Counted from the stretch's first letter, positions 32,966-43,129 are shown. The stretch: 64,000 nucleotides of DNA from Desulfosporosinus lacus DSM 15449 (GCF_900129935.1 NZ_FQXJ01000014.1:1-64000); one strand, 5' to 3'. Numbers and translations: made by a program. Notes: generated from the letters alone by a model not told the origin.

Positions 32966-33582
32966 ATTACGGCCCCTCCTCCAATGTTATCCTCAGTGAT
33001 TTAACCTGCCCCGCAAATTGCGGGGCATTTGATCAGGATATTCCGATTATTAAGTTAATGTGGACACGTCAGTCGTAATTCCGTTAAATTTTAAAAGTGG
33101 TTGGAATACTTAAACAGTACAAATGAAAATGGTATGGGATTGCCACCAACAAAAGCTAACACAGAACTTCCAGGCTTTTCTCTGTTGTTTACACTTCATC
33201 AAGTCAGGATTAAAGGCATCTGTCCGGCCGGAAGGATCTGAGACTAGAATAGTGAAATAATTCCCAAATGGTAGAGATTGATCTGAACCAAAATATCATT
33301 TAGAGAGATCTCCTCAATAAATTAATTCAATATTCAAAAAAATAGTTGACTTGATTATAAGACTAGTCTATATTTAATAAGTACGGGTCAATTTTCTGTT
33401 TTAAGGCAAACTGAACATGATATGATAATACCGTCCCAGTCTTAATTAGTAACTGAGAAAAAATATAATTTCGCTTATAGGTGATAGATAGGAGCGTAAT
33501 AACAGCGACGTTATGGGGACGTGTATCCATTCCACTTGCTGCCTTGGATTCATGTTGCAAACTATTTGGTAGCAGTTTTCTT
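32966..33582. other. leader and intergenic region before the CoA-transferase
   Basis: 617 bases with no supported gene. It holds the hairpin at 33007-33027, 40 bases before the ribosome site. Near 33346-33374 lie overlapping promoter-like elements: plus-strand TTGACT-17-TATATT and a minus-strand TATAAT, around the palindrome AGACTAGTCT. If the minus-strand promoter is used the leader would be about 370 bases. Confidence 0.4.
33007..33027. repeat. GC-rich hairpin in the CoA-transferase leader
   Basis: TGCCCCGCAA pairs with TTGCGGGGCA around a single A. There is no U-tract in either direction. It could be a transcript-protecting or attenuating structure. Confidence 0.5.
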
Positions 33583-33765
33583 TTAAAAATAGTCCTCTGC
33601 ATAAAGGTTTATAAATCCACAATTTAAACACACAAACTTTAGTATCTTTTGACTTTGGGGACTAACAACTACTTCACTATTCTCAATTAAGGTAAATACA
33701 CCATCTCTTGTTATGATATCCACCTGTTTTATTTGTCCAGAGTGACATGCAATACACTCTTTCAT
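33583..33765 (-). CDS. small zinc-ribbon protein
   Basis: 60 residues with CIACHSG at the start and CLNCGFIN near the end, a two-CxxC zinc ribbon with a beta-rich middle. AAAGGAGAG lies 6-7 bases before the ATG. It is 118 bases downstream of the acyl-CoA dehydrogenase gene on the same strand. Role unknown, possibly nucleic-acid or protein binding. Confidence 0.65.
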   Translation of the reverse strand: MKECIACHSGQIKQVDIITRDGVFTLIENSEVVVSPQSQKILKFVCLNCGFINLYAEDYF

Positions 33766-33883
33766 TCATTCTCTCCTTTCAACTTAACGACATCACTCCA
33801 TAAACCGTCGGTTGGGCTTAATATTTCCTTCTTCATCATTGCAACCTCGAATTTCAGGAAATCTCATTACTCAAAATGGAAAT

Positions 33884-35023
33884 TTATTTAAAAATCTCTC
33901 CCGCAATAATCATTCTCATTATTTGATTTGTTCCTTCATAGATCTGAGTTATCTTAGCATCTCTCATCATTCTTTCAACATGATAATCCTTCATGAAGCC
34001 ATTTCCGCCAAGCATCTGAACGCATTCCACAGTTACATGCATGGCTGCATCTGTACAAGCCATTTTTGCCTTAGCCGCTGAAACTGCATAAGGTCTTCCT
34101 GCTTGTTTATCAAGAACTCCTTTATACAATAGATACTTAGCTTGTTCTATTTCAATTTCTAATTCAGCCATTTTAAATGCTAAATACTGATTCTTGAATA
34201 AAGGCTTGCCAAACTGGACTCTATCTTTCAAATATTGTTTCGCTATCTCAAATGCTCCTTCTGCAAGACCAAGTCCTTGTGCTGCCACTCCGAATCTCCC
34301 ACCATCAAGAGTTTTCATTGCTATGCCAAAACCTTTTCCCTCTTTGCCCACTAAGTTTTCAACTGGGACCATACAGTCTTCAAAAAGCAGTTCTGAAACT
34401 TGAGTAGCTCTTATCCCACATTTGTTTTCAATAGTGCCTATTGAAAATCCCGGGAAACCTTTTTCAACAATAAACGCTGTTAATCCTTTTGTTCCTAGAC
34501 TTATATCCACTGAAGCAAATACTAAGAAGGTCTCTGATAGAGGGCCATTTGTAATGAAGCATTTGGATCCATTTAATATATAGTGATCTCCATTTTTTTT
34601 AGCTGTAGTTCTTACACCTGCTGCATCTGAGCCCGCATTTGGCTCAGTTAATCCGAAAGAGCCAAATTTCTTTCCGGAACATAGATCTGGAAGATATTTT
34701 TTCTTTTGTTCCTCTGAAGCGTTTTGAAATATTCCTCCTGCACAGAGAGAGGTATTTACAGAATATGAGATACCAACGGCACTATGCACCTTGGAAATTT
34801 CTTCTACGGCTAAGATGTAGGATAAATAATCTCCGTCGGAACCACCATATTCTGATGGGAACGGTAAGCCCAGCAAACCCATCTCACCCATCTTCTTATA
34901 AAGATCTACAGGAAATTCACTTTTTTCGTCGCTCTCAAATACGATAGGTAAAAGTTCCTTTTGGGCAAAATCTCTTGACACTTTCTTAATCATCTCTTGC
35001 TCTTCTGTTAAATTAAAATCCAT
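33884..35023 (-). CDS. acyl-CoA dehydrogenase
   Basis: 379 residues from the ATG at 35023 (MDFNLTEEQEMIKK), with GGAGGC upstream; a longer in-frame start lacks support. FAD and substrate motifs are present: FGLTEPNAGSDAAGVRTTA, CFITNG, and the catalytic glutamate in QIYEGTNQIMRMIIAG near the C-terminus. It acts in the cytosol with electron-transfer flavoprotein. EtfAB genes are not next to it. Position before the CoA-transferase/dehydratase operon suggests that it reduces the enoyl-CoA made there. Confidence 0.9.
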   Translation of the reverse strand: MDFNLTEEQEMIKKVSRDFAQKELLPIVFESDEKSEFPVDLYKKMGEMGLLGLPFPSEYGGSDGDYLSYILAVEEISKVHSAVGISYSVNTSLCAGGIFQNASEEQKKKYLPDLCSGKKFGSFGLTEPNAGSDAAGVRTTAKKNGDHYILNGSKCFITNGPLSETFLVFASVDISLGTKGLTAFIVEKGFPGFSIGTIENKCGIRATQVSELLFEDCMVPVENLVGKEGKGFGIAMKTLDGGRFGVAAQGLGLAEGAFEIAKQYLKDRVQFGKPLFKNQYLAFKMAELEIEIEQAKYLLYKGVLDKQAGRPYAVSAAKAKMACTDAAMHVTVECVQMLGGNGFMKDYHVERMMRDAKITQIYEGTNQIMRMIIAGEIFK

Positions 35024-35079
35024 TTTTAATTGCCTCCTCCTGAATTTTAAATAGCCTCTCGGCATTCGCCGAGGCAGTC

Positions 35080-35428
35080 GGGATAAGGGTTTCCTTCGTC
35101 AAAAATGGCGTTGTGCTCGATCCCGAGGTATTGATAATCTCTGTGCCACCCTTTGTTCTAAAACAAAATACGGACAGACCTACCACACCCACTCGAAGGA
35201 GAACTTACGGCTGTTCCCTAAAACACTGCGTGATTCAGACAAATGGAAGTTGATTTACTAACGCCGCTCATCCATTGAGCGCTCGAACAAGCGTGAAAAA
35301 AGATCAATTACAAGTTGGAAGCCGAACGGCATCGTTCTACTAAAATGTGGCACGTCCGCCTCTACGACATTATGATGTGTCAACACATGGACGCTTGGTA
35401 TTCTCTACTCGAAAGAAAACTTCGCTGA
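35080..35428 (+). pseudogene. transposase remnant (IS1182/IS4-like DDE), frameshifted
   Basis: Shifted frames spell a DDE transposase C-terminus: KTKYGQTYHTHSKENLRLFP, then WKLIY, RRSSIERSNKREK and finally YKLEAERHRSTKMWHVRLYD with IMMCQHMDAWY. The ERSNKR region corresponds to the last acidic residue of the catalytic triad. Stops and shifts interrupt it and no N-terminus remains. Confidence 0.7.
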
Positions 35429-35881
35429 TCTTAAAGCATTAATTTCTCCCAAGACTGCTTAACGATCTTTTGTGTTTTAAAAAAGGAAGACTGTGACGCT
35501 TATTTGTCATTTTCATCTTTAATAAGCATCGCTGTTTACCACATTTAACGTTTCCATAACGAATACTAAAATCCCATATCATCTCCTTGAATTTACAATT
35601 TAATAAATATTCAAACATGTTTGATAATTAATATATTACTTGCTAGCAAATAGTTTGTCAACAAATTAAAATGTATAAAATTGTATAAATATGTATATTA
35701 ATAGTAGTTTAGGGTTCAATGTTCCTTCCGAGAAATTCCAAGTTAAATTAGCCAATTAAGCTGTTAACTACACTATGCACGTCTCTTTCGAGGCATATCA
35801 AACTCCAGCCGTTGATAGTCTTGGATTTTTATTTATCCTTTAAGAAAATCATTCTTCACCTCTGACGCTTTGTAAACTTGA
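35429..35881. other. AT-rich intergenic region before the MarR gene
   Basis: No gene recognised. The palindrome TCAAACATGTTTGA at 35611-35624 is the best operator-like site. The sequence is otherwise AT-rich and without a clear structure. Confidence 0.4.
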
Positions 35882-35911
35882 TTGACAAAATTAATAAGTT
35901 TGAAATATAGT
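35882..35911 (+). promoter_or_regulatory. sigma-A promoter of the MarR gene
   Basis: TTGACA at 35882-35887 and TATAGT at 35906-35911 with an 18-base spacer, about 35 bases before the MarR start codon. Confidence 0.65.
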
Positions 35912-35945
35912 GGTTATATGACTAAAGAATAGAGGAGCAGTAATT

Positions 35946-36350
35946 ATGGAAATGGCTGAATGTATTAATTTCTTACTAACTCATGCACAACAAAAAGTTT
36001 TTAAATATTTAAAGTCAGAACTTGAACCGTTTAACGTAACGCCTGTGCAATATGGAGTATTACAATGTCTTTGGGATGAGGGCAGTCAAACCCCCAAACA
36101 AATTGGGAATGTTTTGAGTTTAGATGGTTCAACTATCACTGGAATCCTTGATAGATTGGAAAGTAAAGCATTGATTATGAGGAATATTGGTATAACAGAT
36201 CGGCGAACCTTTAAAGTTCAATTAACTGAAAAGGGCTCCAACTTGCGTGAGCCAATAGGTAAAATTATTGAAGAAGTAAATATAGAAGTATTAAAACAAT
36301 TTAGTCCTGAAGAACAAAATCAATTAAAGGGAATTTTAAAGCGAATTTAA
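35946..36350 (+). CDS. MarR-family transcriptional regulator
   Basis: 134 residues. The winged helix spans about residues 30-100 (TPVQYGVLQCLWDEGSQTPK, LDGSTITGILDRLESKALI, DRRTFKVQLTEKG), flanked by dimerisation helices. GAGGAGC lies 9 bases before the ATG. It faces no obvious divergent target; the acyl-CoA dehydrogenase gene lies beyond a dead transposase. The ligand is unknown. Confidence 0.9.
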   Translation: MEMAECINFLLTHAQQKVFKYLKSELEPFNVTPVQYGVLQCLWDEGSQTPKQIGNVLSLDGSTITGILDRLESKALIMRNIGITDRRTFKVQLTEKGSNLREPIGKIIEEVNIEVLKQFSPEEQNQLKGILKRI

Positions 36351-36362
36351 ACTAAAAATCTG

Positions 36363-36430
36363 CTTAAGCTATCAATGACACCTAAGCTTTCTCTATAATA
36401 CAGAGGGCTTTAAGATGCCAAAAGGTTACA
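36363..36430 (+). repeat. 68-bp dispersed repeat, copy A
   Basis: GCTATCAATGACACCTAAGC and a later AAAAGGTTACA are shared with copy B at 49067-49130, at about 85 percent identity by eye. The middle holds TATAAT-like sequence followed by GAGGG. Function unknown. Confidence 0.7.
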
Positions 36431-36486
36431 TAATTATTAAAATTTTACACTTAAAGATTTTTTTCAAGTACAGCTTGGTCAAAAAC

Positions 36487-36555
36487 AAAAAATCCACACT
36501 ATTTATTAGCGTGGATTTTTTATCGTCCTCACAGGACCTTTATCTCTCGGTAAAT
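36487..36555 (-). repeat. orphan copy of the cobalamin riboswitch expression platform
   Basis: On the minus strand TTTACCGAGAG-AAAGGTCCTGTGAGGA is followed by the terminator hairpin (ATCCACGCTAAT...AGTGTGGAT) and a T-run. It is nearly the same as the platform at 13452-13525, but no B12 aptamer and no downstream gene are seen. The terminator half still looks functional. Confidence 0.75.
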
Positions 36556-36672
36556 TAGATACCCTAATAAGGGTGTACGCATGCCTCTTTATCTATAGTA
36601 GTGGAACGCTATTATTAGATTAGCTTTCTCTTCTATTCACAGGTAAGAGTACCGGCGCTAGGATAGACCAAT

Positions 36673-37065
36673 TCAATCACTTGAGTTTTCGCATTTGTAA
36701 TCGCATTTTTGACATTGCGAATGGATATACTCGCTGTTCTCCCTGTGGTATGCCCCCGACCATCTGCAAATGCTTTGCAGAATGGGTAGAACGGATCTTC
36801 CCTTATCCGTCAGGCAATATTCCACTTTCGGCGGAATTTCATCAAATTGCTGTCTTTGCACAATTCCGTCTGCAATTAACTCTTTCAAAGTCGTTGCCAA
36901 AACCGCGTCCGTGATATTGGTCATTTCTTTGCGCAGAGAGCTGTACCGCAAAACCTTTTTCTCTGCCAGAACACAGATAATCCGGGATTTCCATTTTCCG
37001 CCGAAAATGTCTAAGCCATATTCCAGTGGGCAGCGAATATCTTTTTCTAACTTGGGTTTATACAT
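36673..37065 (-). CDS. HxlR-family transcriptional regulator
   Basis: 130 residues. The HxlR winged helix is clear: CPLEYGLDIFGGKWKSRIIC near residue 12, RYSSLRKEMTNITDAVLATT, then the wing LTDKGRSVLPIL. The tail HSQCQKCDYKCENSSD is Cys-rich with a CxxC, which could sense redox state or bind metal. GGAGGGGG precedes the ATG. It is divergent from the FMN-binding protein at 37236, with an AGTAACT direct repeat in the gap, so it probably controls that gene. Confidence 0.9.
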   Translation of the reverse strand: MYKPKLEKDIRCPLEYGLDIFGGKWKSRIICVLAEKKVLRYSSLRKEMTNITDAVLATTLKELIADGIVQRQQFDEIPPKVEYCLTDKGRSVLPILQSICRWSGAYHRENSEYIHSQCQKCDYKCENSSD

Positions 37066-37116
37066 TCCGAACCCCCTCCTGTACCGTCATTATAAAAGGC
37101 ATACTTTGAAAATACC

Positions 37117-37144
37117 AGTAACTATGAAATTAATGAGTAACTCA
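37117..37144. promoter_or_regulatory. possible HxlR operator
   Basis: AGTAACTAT and GAGTAACTCA are spaced by about 8 bases in the gap between the divergent HxlR and FMN-binding genes. Assignment is by position and repeat only. Confidence 0.3.
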
Positions 37145-37235
37145 TAAATTTGCGGGTATCTTCAAATCGCGCTGCAGCTTGACTATACTTAAGTTAAGTA
37201 CAAAAATGAGCAAATCAAATAGGAGGGTTCTTCAA

Positions 37236-37622
37236 ATGAATGCAAATGTAGTGAAGCTTCTCAAAGAACAGATGTGGTATTTAAGTACATATTCGGATGA
37301 GCCGAATGCCGTACCCGTAGCTTTCAAGGATGTTACCGATGACGGCAAACTAGTGGTAGGTGATGTGTTTTTGGAAACCACCCTTGCCAATATTAAAGAG
37401 AACGGTAAGATAGCCGTTTCTGCCTGCAATGGAGGGACCATGGAAGGATATCAGGTCAAAGGCAAGGCCGAGTACGTGACGGAGGGCCCTGTTGTGGAGA
37501 CTTTCAAAAAGCTAGTTTCTGACATGTTCAAAGGGGCTATGACTGCTAAGGGTGCCCTTATTATCACCCCGGAAAAAGTCATTGTCACCACACCCGGCCC
37601 GGATAACAAAAAAGTTATCTGA
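37236..37622 (+). CDS. pyridoxamine 5'-phosphate oxidase-like FMN-binding protein
   Basis: 128 residues from the ATG at 37236, 9 bases after AGGAGGG; upstream in-frame ATGs lack a site. A split-barrel flavin-binding fold is indicated by LSTYSDEPNAVPVAFKDV, GDVFLETTLANIKENGKIAV and KGKAEYVTEGP. Such proteins bind FMN or F420 and act as small-molecule reductases. A bidirectional terminator follows. Confidence 0.8.
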   Translation: MNANVVKLLKEQMWYLSTYSDEPNAVPVAFKDVTDDGKLVVGDVFLETTLANIKENGKIAVSACNGGTMEGYQVKGKAEYVTEGPVVETFKKLVSDMFKGAMTAKGALIITPEKVIVTTPGPDNKKVI

Positions 37623-37655
37623 TCCTATACAGAAAAGCCTTTAGTTTTCTCCTGT

Positions 37656-37700
37656 AACTAAAAATCCTTGCAACTGTATAAGCTGCAAGGATTTTTAGTT
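37656..37700. terminator. strong bidirectional terminator
   Basis: AACTAAAAATCCTTGCA pairs with its complement around eleven bases, with A/T runs inside both arms. It separates the FMN-binding protein from the convergent sstT gene. Confidence 0.8.
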
Positions 37701-37801
37701 GCTTGAACTGACACAGGAACAGCTAAACCCAACTCGCTTTTTGAGCTATCTTTATCATAGAAGACATGTCTTTTTTATGTGGTAGTGGGTTCTGGACAAA
37801 C

Positions 37802-39052
37802 TCATTTTTGCTCTGCGAAAGTTGATTTAATAATGATTTCTTTTCCGTCTTTACGCATCTTAGCGAATTCAGCTGTTGCAGTGAAAAGTACATCAGTGGA
37901 TGAGTTAAGGGCCGTTTCGCAAGAATCTTGTAAAACACCTACGATAAAGCCTACCCCAACTACCTGCATAGCAATCTCATTTGGGATCCCAAATAAGCTA
38001 CATGCTAGAGGAATCAGTAATAGCGATCCGCCAGCTACGCCTGAAGCACCGCAAGCGCTTACAGCCGCCAGCACACTAAGAATTAAGGCCGTAGCCATAT
38101 CCACTTGAATGCCAAGAGTGTGAACCGCCGCAAGGGTCATAACACTAATGGTAACAGCAGCACCTGCCATATTGACGGTAGCGCCTAAGGGAATGGATAC
38201 CGAATACGTATCCTTATCTAAACCTAGATTTTCACACAAGGTCATATTTACGGGGATATTTGCAGCTGAGCTACGTGTAAAGAACGCTGTAATACCACTT
38301 TCCCTTAAACACTTAAACACAAGTGGGTATGGGTTTTTACGAATATTCACGTACACAATGATTGGATTGACAACAAGAGCTACAAAAAACATACAACCAA
38401 GCAGAAGTACAAGTAATTGCCCATAACTAAATAATGCCTCAATTCCATTTGTAGCAATAGCATCAAATACGAGACCCATGATACCTAATGGGGCTAATTT
38501 TATGACCCATCTAACCATTTTTGTCACTGCATCAGATAAATTTGAAATCATCATTTTGGTAGATTCAGGAGCATTTTTTAAAGCAAAGCCAAGAAGTATC
38601 GCCCAAGACAATATACCGATATAGTTGGCATTATAAAGTGCTTTTACAGGGTTATCAACAACATTCAGCAGTAATGCTTTGAGAACCTCTACGACCCCTC
38701 CCGGAGGCGTCACATCATTAACGCCCGCTGCAAGTGTTAAGGATATTGGGAATATGAAGCTTGCAACAACCGCCACAAGTCCAGCTAAGAATGTTCCTAA
38801 AAGATAAAGGACGATAATGGATTTCATATTGGTTTGATGACCACTCTTGTGTTGAGAGATTGCCGACATGACCAAGAAGAAGACCAATATAGGTGCAATC
38901 CCTTTCAAAGCACCTACAAATAAAGAACCAAAAATTGCGATGGGTTTTGCTGTGTCTGGAATCGTTACAGCCAAGATGATACCGATAATCAATCCTATAA
39001 TTATTTGTTTTACCAGGCTCAGTTTATTCCAGTTGTTGATCAGATTTTTCAT
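37802..39052 (-). CDS. sstT: serine/threonine:sodium symporter SstT
   Basis: 416 residues from the ATG at 39052 after GGGAGG. A DAACS-family (glutamate transporter fold) protein with eight helices and two re-entrant loops. [16 protein letters not shown] carries the SstT-type serine-rich motif, and [15 protein letters not shown] and [20 protein letters not shown] form the substrate/sodium site. It is the last gene of the tdh-kbl-sstT operon and would import threonine for it. Confidence 0.92.
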   Translation of the reverse strand: MKNLINNWNKLSLVKQIIIGLIIGIILAVTIPDTAKPIAIFGSLFVGALKGIAPILVFFLVMSAISQHKSGHQTNMKSIIVLYLLGTFLAGLVAVVASFIFPISLTLAAGVNDVTPPGGVVEVLKALLLNVVDNPVKALYNANYIGILSWAILLGFALKNAPESTKMMISNLSDAVTKMVRWVIKLAPLGIMGLVFDAIATNGIEALFSYGQLLVLLLGCMFFVALVVNPIIVYVNIRKNPYPLVFKCLRESGITAFFTRSSAANIPVNMTLCENLGLDKDTYSVSIPLGATVNMAGAAVTISVMTLAAVHTLGIQVDMATALILSVLAAVSACGASGVAGGSLLLIPLACSLFGIPNEIAMQVVGVGFIVGVLQDSCETALNSSTDVLFTATAEFAKMRKDGKEIIIKSTFAEQK

Positions 39053-39112
39053 AATCACTTTTCCTCCCTGTAAGTTCAAGATAAGGATGCTTTCTAAATT
39101 GAAAATTCATGA

Positions 39113-40294
39113 TTAGAGTTCCATCTCTTCTTTGACTTGCTTGAAACAAGTAACCGCGAAGTCCAAATCTTCTTTGCTATGGCCAGCCGAAACTTGGATT
39201 CTGATTCTTGCCTTTCCCTGAGGCACGACGGGATAAGAAAAAGCTATTACATAAACTCCCTTTTCCAGCATTCGTCTGGCAAATTCTGTCGCCTTTTTAG
39301 CATCATACAGCATAATAGGAACAATAGGATGAGTCCCTGGCTGCACATCTAAACCAATCTTGGCAATTTGTTCTCTAAAATAATGTGCATTTTCATGTAC
39401 TTTATCCCGATATACAGTAGAACCGTTTAACATATCCAGTGTCTTAATAGCTGCGGCAACAATGGAAGGTGCCAGAGTATTTGAAAAAAGATAAGGTCTG
39501 CTTCTCTGCCGAAGAAGTTGGATTATTTCCTTTTTACCACTGGTATATCCTCCGGACGCACCACCCAACGCTTTACCTAAGGTTCCGGTAATAATATCCA
39601 CACGTCCCATCACTCCGCAATACTCGTGTGACCCCCTTCCCTTTTCTCCCATAAATCCGACAGCATGACTATCATCAACCATAACCAACGCATCATATTC
39701 CTCAGCTAAATCACAAATACCGGATAAATTAGCAATATATCCATCCATAGAGAAGACACCATCTGTAGCTATCAGTTTAATCTTGGCATTACCCGCCTCC
39801 TTTAGCTTGGCCCTCAAATCTGCCATGTCATTATTCTTGTATCTCAAACGCTTTGCTTTGGATAAACGAACTCCATCGATAATGCTGGCATGGTTTAGTT
39901 CATCGCTGATAACAGCATCGTCTTCTCCTAATAAAGTTTCAAACAAGCCACCGTTGGCATCAAAACAAGAGGAATATAAGATGGTGTCCTCCATCCCCAA
40001 GAAATCGCTAACCGCTCTCTCTAATGTTTTATGTGCTTCTTGAGTCCCGCAGATAAAACGAACGGAAGAAAGACCAAAACCCCACTTATCTAATCCCTCT
40101 TTTGCCGCAGCGATTAAGTCCGGATTGTTAGATAATCCCAAATAATTATTAGCACACATATTAAGTACTTGTTTTTTGTCTCGAGTATCTATTCTGCTGC
40201 TTTGTGGTGTGGTAATGATCCTTTCTTCCTTGTAGGTACCTGTTTCTTTGATAGTTTCAATTTCTTGCTTTATATACTTAATAGCTGTTTTCAT
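39113..40294 (-). CDS. kbl: 2-amino-3-ketobutyrate CoA ligase (glycine C-acetyltransferase)
   Basis: 393 residues, a PLP-dependent alpha-oxoamine synthase. [12 protein letters not shown] is the N-terminal motif; [18 protein letters not shown] and the PLP lysine in [17 protein letters not shown] are intact. It splits 2-amino-3-ketobutyrate with CoA into glycine and acetyl-CoA, the step after Tdh. GGAGG precedes the ATG. It starts 17 bases after tdh. Confidence 0.95.
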   Translation of the reverse strand: MKTAIKYIKQEIETIKETGTYKEERIITTPQSSRIDTRDKKQVLNMCANNYLGLSNNPDLIAAAKEGLDKWGFGLSSVRFICGTQEAHKTLERAVSDFLGMEDTILYSSCFDANGGLFETLLGEDDAVISDELNHASIIDGVRLSKAKRLRYKNNDMADLRAKLKEAGNAKIKLIATDGVFSMDGYIANLSGICDLAEEYDALVMVDDSHAVGFMGEKGRGSHEYCGVMGRVDIITGTLGKALGGASGGYTSGKKEIIQLLRQRSRPYLFSNTLAPSIVAAAIKTLDMLNGSTVYRDKVHENAHYFREQIAKIGLDVQPGTHPIVPIMLYDAKKATEFARRMLEKGVYVIAFSYPVVPQGKARIRIQVSAGHSKEDLDFAVTCFKQVKEEMEL

Positions 40295-40311
40295 GATTTT
40301 CCTCCAGCAAC

Positions 40312-41367
40312 TTAGATTTTAGACCAATCCAAAACAATCTTACCCGACATTCCGGAGTTCATTGCTTCAAATCCCTTTTCATAATCTCGAATATCAAATC
40401 TATGGGTTATAACACCGGAAATATCCAAACCGCTTTGCAGCATAGTCGTCATTTTATACCAAGTCTCAAACATTTCCCGGCCATAAATTCCTTTAATAGT
40501 TAAACAGCCAAAAACAACTTTATCCCAATCAATAATAGTGTTTGGTTGTTGAATACCCAGCAGTGCAATTTTTCCACCATGATACATATTACTTACCATG
40601 TCCGAAAAAGCCTGAGGATTTCCGGACATCTCCAGACCAACATCAAACCCTTCCTTCATCCCCAATTGTTGTATAACTTCCGATATTTTTTGTTCTTTGC
40701 TGTTGACCACCATAGTCGCGCCCATTTTTTTGGCTAATTGCAGCCGATATTCATTAATATCAGTCACGACAACGTGCCGGGCACCAACATGCTTACAAAT
40801 AGCTGCAGCCATAATCCCGATGGGACCTGCGCCTGTGATCAAAACATCTTCCCCGATTAAATCAAAAGATAGGGCCGTATGCACGGCATTTCCCAGGGGG
40901 TCAAAACATGAAACGATATCATCATCAATATCCGGGCTGCATCGCCAGACATTGCTGGCAGGTATTGCTAAATATTCTGCGAAAGCACCATTGCGGTTAA
41001 CTCCCACACCTTTTGTGTCTTTACACAAGTGCCTTCTGCCTGCCAGACAATTACGGCAAGCTCCGCAAACTAAATGACCTTCACCGGATACCCTCTCCCC
41101 AATTTTAAGACCTTTGACATTACTCCCGATTTCTGCTATTTCCCCTACAAATTCATGGCCAATAGTTAAGGGTATAGGGATAGTCTTTTGGGACCAGGTA
41201 TCCCAATTGTAGATGTGGACATCTGTACCGCAGATGGATGTTTTTTTTATTTTTACTAAAACATCGTTAGGTCCAATTTCCGGTACGGGGACCTTTTCCA
41301 TCCATAATCCTTTCTCAGCTTTGCTCTTGACTAAGGCAAACATTTCTTTTTTATCCAATCTCGACAC
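40312..41367 (-). CDS. tdh: L-threonine 3-dehydrogenase
   Basis: 351 residues, a zinc MDR enzyme. Catalytic zinc ligands are in [12 protein letters not shown] and [12 protein letters not shown]; structural zinc cysteines are in [15 protein letters not shown]; the Rossmann motif is [20 protein letters not shown]. The protein begins with the GTG at 41367, but a TTG three codons later fits the AAAGGG site better. It is the first gene of the threonine degradation operon. Confidence 0.95.
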   Translation of the reverse strand: MSRLDKKEMFALVKSKAEKGLWMEKVPVPEIGPNDVLVKIKKTSICGTDVHIYNWDTWSQKTIPIPLTIGHEFVGEIAEIGSNVKGLKIGERVSGEGHLVCGACRNCLAGRRHLCKDTKGVGVNRNGAFAEYLAIPASNVWRCSPDIDDDIVSCFDPLGNAVHTALSFDLIGEDVLITGAGPIGIMAAAICKHVGARHVVVTDINEYRLQLAKKMGATMVVNSKEQKISEVIQQLGMKEGFDVGLEMSGNPQAFSDMVSNMYHGGKIALLGIQQPNTIIDWDKVVFGCLTIKGIYGREMFETWYKMTTMLQSGLDISGVITHRFDIRDYEKGFEAMNSGMSGKIVLDWSKI

Positions 41368-41658
41368 ACCCTTTTGTTTATTTCTTAGAGTTTATTCGAA
41401 TTGATTCTTCCCATAATAAATCTCTATATAATGTCAAATGATATTTCTAATCTTTGCTCAAGCACCTCTCTTCGTAAAACCAAATGTCCTCCCCAGGGAG
41501 ACATTAAGTCCAAATATTAAGATAATTCCCATTAAAAATACCACTTTTTTTATAAAATGTCCACCCCTGAGAGACACAAAAATATTCCCAATTGATACCG
41601 CTACAATGCCTTTATGAAAATCATGGAGTACATTGACCACAACTATGCCCATATAAAC
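41368..41658. other. upstream region of the tdh operon
   Basis: A TTGACA at about 41428-41433 on the minus strand is a possible -35 for tdh. No -24/-12 element was found. A 64-residue frame at 41458-41652 has no ribosome site and is not called. Confidence 0.4.
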
Positions 41659-41702
41659 AGCCTGTCCGAGAATCGAATGCGCATTCGATTCTCGGACAGG
41701 CT
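41659..41702. repeat. perfect 44-bp palindrome, AGCCTGTCCGAGAA family
   Basis: AGCCTGTCCGAGAATCGAAT and its exact complement meet at GCGC. It is the same family as 49254-49295, with two paired substitutions that preserve perfect symmetry. It lies between the sigma-54 regulator's end and the tdh operon. Confidence 0.9.
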
Positions 41703-41749
41703 ATAATTACTTCTCAAGTGTTAACCCCGGGGCAAAAAATTTACTATCG

Positions 41750-43129
41750 TCACTTAAGCCTATATTTCTTAAGTTTTCTAACAACCGTTGAATGATCAAT
41801 CCCTAATATATGTCCTATCTTACGAGTGCTAACGTAGGTTCGCAAAGCGTTGGTTAAGATCTGCTTCTCAGTTTCCTCAATTGCATAGTTAATTGGCATG
41901 ATTCCGGTTACGATAACCGAAGGATGCATCTCAAAATCATTTCGCAGAGATTCGGGCAACTCTGAGACGCTAAGATAATCCCCATTGCTCATGACGACCA
42001 TACGTTCAATGACATTGCGAAGTTCTCTAATATTGCCCGGCCAGTCATATTTCGTTAATTGACGCAATACTTCGTGGCTTAGCCTTTTCTGACGATGATA
42101 CTGGTTATTAAAGAGGTTCATAAAGTACATGCTCAAGGGGATTATATCTTCACGGCGATCACGCAGGGTCGGAATTTTTATTCGGAAGATATTAAGTCTG
42201 TAAAATAAATCCGAGCGAAATTCACCCGCTTTTATCATGTCTTCTAAATCACGATTGGTTGCTGCTATAATTTGAACATCAATCTTAATTGGTTTTACCG
42301 CACCTATTCGTTTAATTTCTTTCGTTTCTAAAACCCTAAGAAGCGTAGCCTGAAAACTTTGAGAGGTATCACCTATTTCATCCAAAAACAGAGTGCCACC
42401 TTGAGCTGCCTCGAAAAGTCCTGGTTTTCCAGCCCGGGCAGCCCCGGTGAAAGCACCTGAATCATAACCAAACAATTCCGATTCGAGTAAGTTTTCCGGA
42501 AGGGCGGCACAGTTCACTGCAATAAACGGCGCCTCTTTACGTGAACTTTGTTCATGAATATAGTTGGCTATGACATCTTTTCCTACACCCGATTCCCCTG
42601 TTAACAGAACGTTGGCAGCAACCTGGGCGATATTTGCTGCCAATACCAAGGTGTGGTTCATCATTTTACTGACAGCTATGGGTACATTATGCGTTGTAGA
42701 GTACTCTTTTTGATTATATTTAAAGTACATTTCCTCAATCTCTTTGGCTTGCATTAGTTCTTCGCGCAGGCGAACAATTTCAGTTAATTCCCGGACAAAC
42801 GTAACTACTACAGCAATTGAGCCATGTGTATCGAAAACAGGATTTGAACTCACAACAATGGTACCATTTTCATTGCTGTGAGTCATGCTTACCGGCTGTC
42901 TATCCTCCAATACCCTTAACGAAGCGACATTAGTTGCGTATTTTTTGCGTATCAGCTCACGCATATTCATCCCAACCAGGCTATCGAAGGGCAAAAACGT
43001 TAAGCGTAAGTATGCTTGATTATGCATTAAAACAAATCCCTGTGAGTCGGTAATAAGAACACCGTCGTCCCAATTTTCAAATATCTTATGAAAATCAAAG
43101 TTCTCTAACGAATTACTGCACTCGGTCAT
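41750..43129 (-). CDS. PAS-containing sigma-54-dependent activator (TyrR/RocR-like)
   Basis: About 459 residues from the ATG at 43129; a TTG nine codons earlier is possible. A PAS domain ([20 protein letters not shown]) fills the first 120 residues. The AAA+ domain has Walker A GESGVGKD, the intact sigma-54 contact loop GAFTGA, Walker [12 protein letters not shown] and the R-finger region [11 protein letters not shown]. The C-terminal helix-turn-helix ([20 protein letters not shown]) is of TyrR type. It is the last gene of the module 2 region, and a -24/-12 promoter lies before that module, its probable target. Confidence 0.92.
   Translation of the reverse strand: MTECSNSLENFDFHKIFENWDDGVLITDSQGFVLMHNQAYLRLTFLPFDSLVGMNMRELIRKKYATNVASLRVLEDRQPVSMTHSNENGTIVVSSNPVFDTHGSIAVVVTFVRELTEIVRLREELMQAKEIEEMYFKYNQKEYSTTHNVPIAVSKMMNHTLVLAANIAQVAANVLLTGESGVGKDVIANYIHEQSSRKEAPFIAVNCAALPENLLESELFGYDSGAFTGAARAGKPGLFEAAQGGTLFLDEIGDTSQSFQATLLRVLETKEIKRIGAVKPIKIDVQIIAATNRDLEDMIKAGEFRSDLFYRLNIFRIKIPTLRDRREDIIPLSMYFMNLFNNQYHRQKRLSHEVLRQLTKYDWPGNIRELRNVIERMVVMSNGDYLSVSELPESLRNDFEMHPSVIVTGIMPINYAIEETEKQILTNALRTYVSTRKIGHILGIDHSTVVRKLKKYRLK

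Noticed and set aside
33363-33602. 79-codon minus-strand ORF after the zinc-ribbon gene
   Set aside because: Its start overlaps the previous gene's end without a ribosome site and the composition is not family-like.
41368-41458. Sigma-54 promoter before tdh
   Set aside because: I looked for TGGCA-N-TTGC on the minus strand because the sigma-54 activator is close, but found none; the activator is assigned to module 2 instead.
41458-41652. 64-codon ORF upstream of tdh
   Set aside because: No ribosome site; it begins at the edge of a palindrome and has no recognisable domain.
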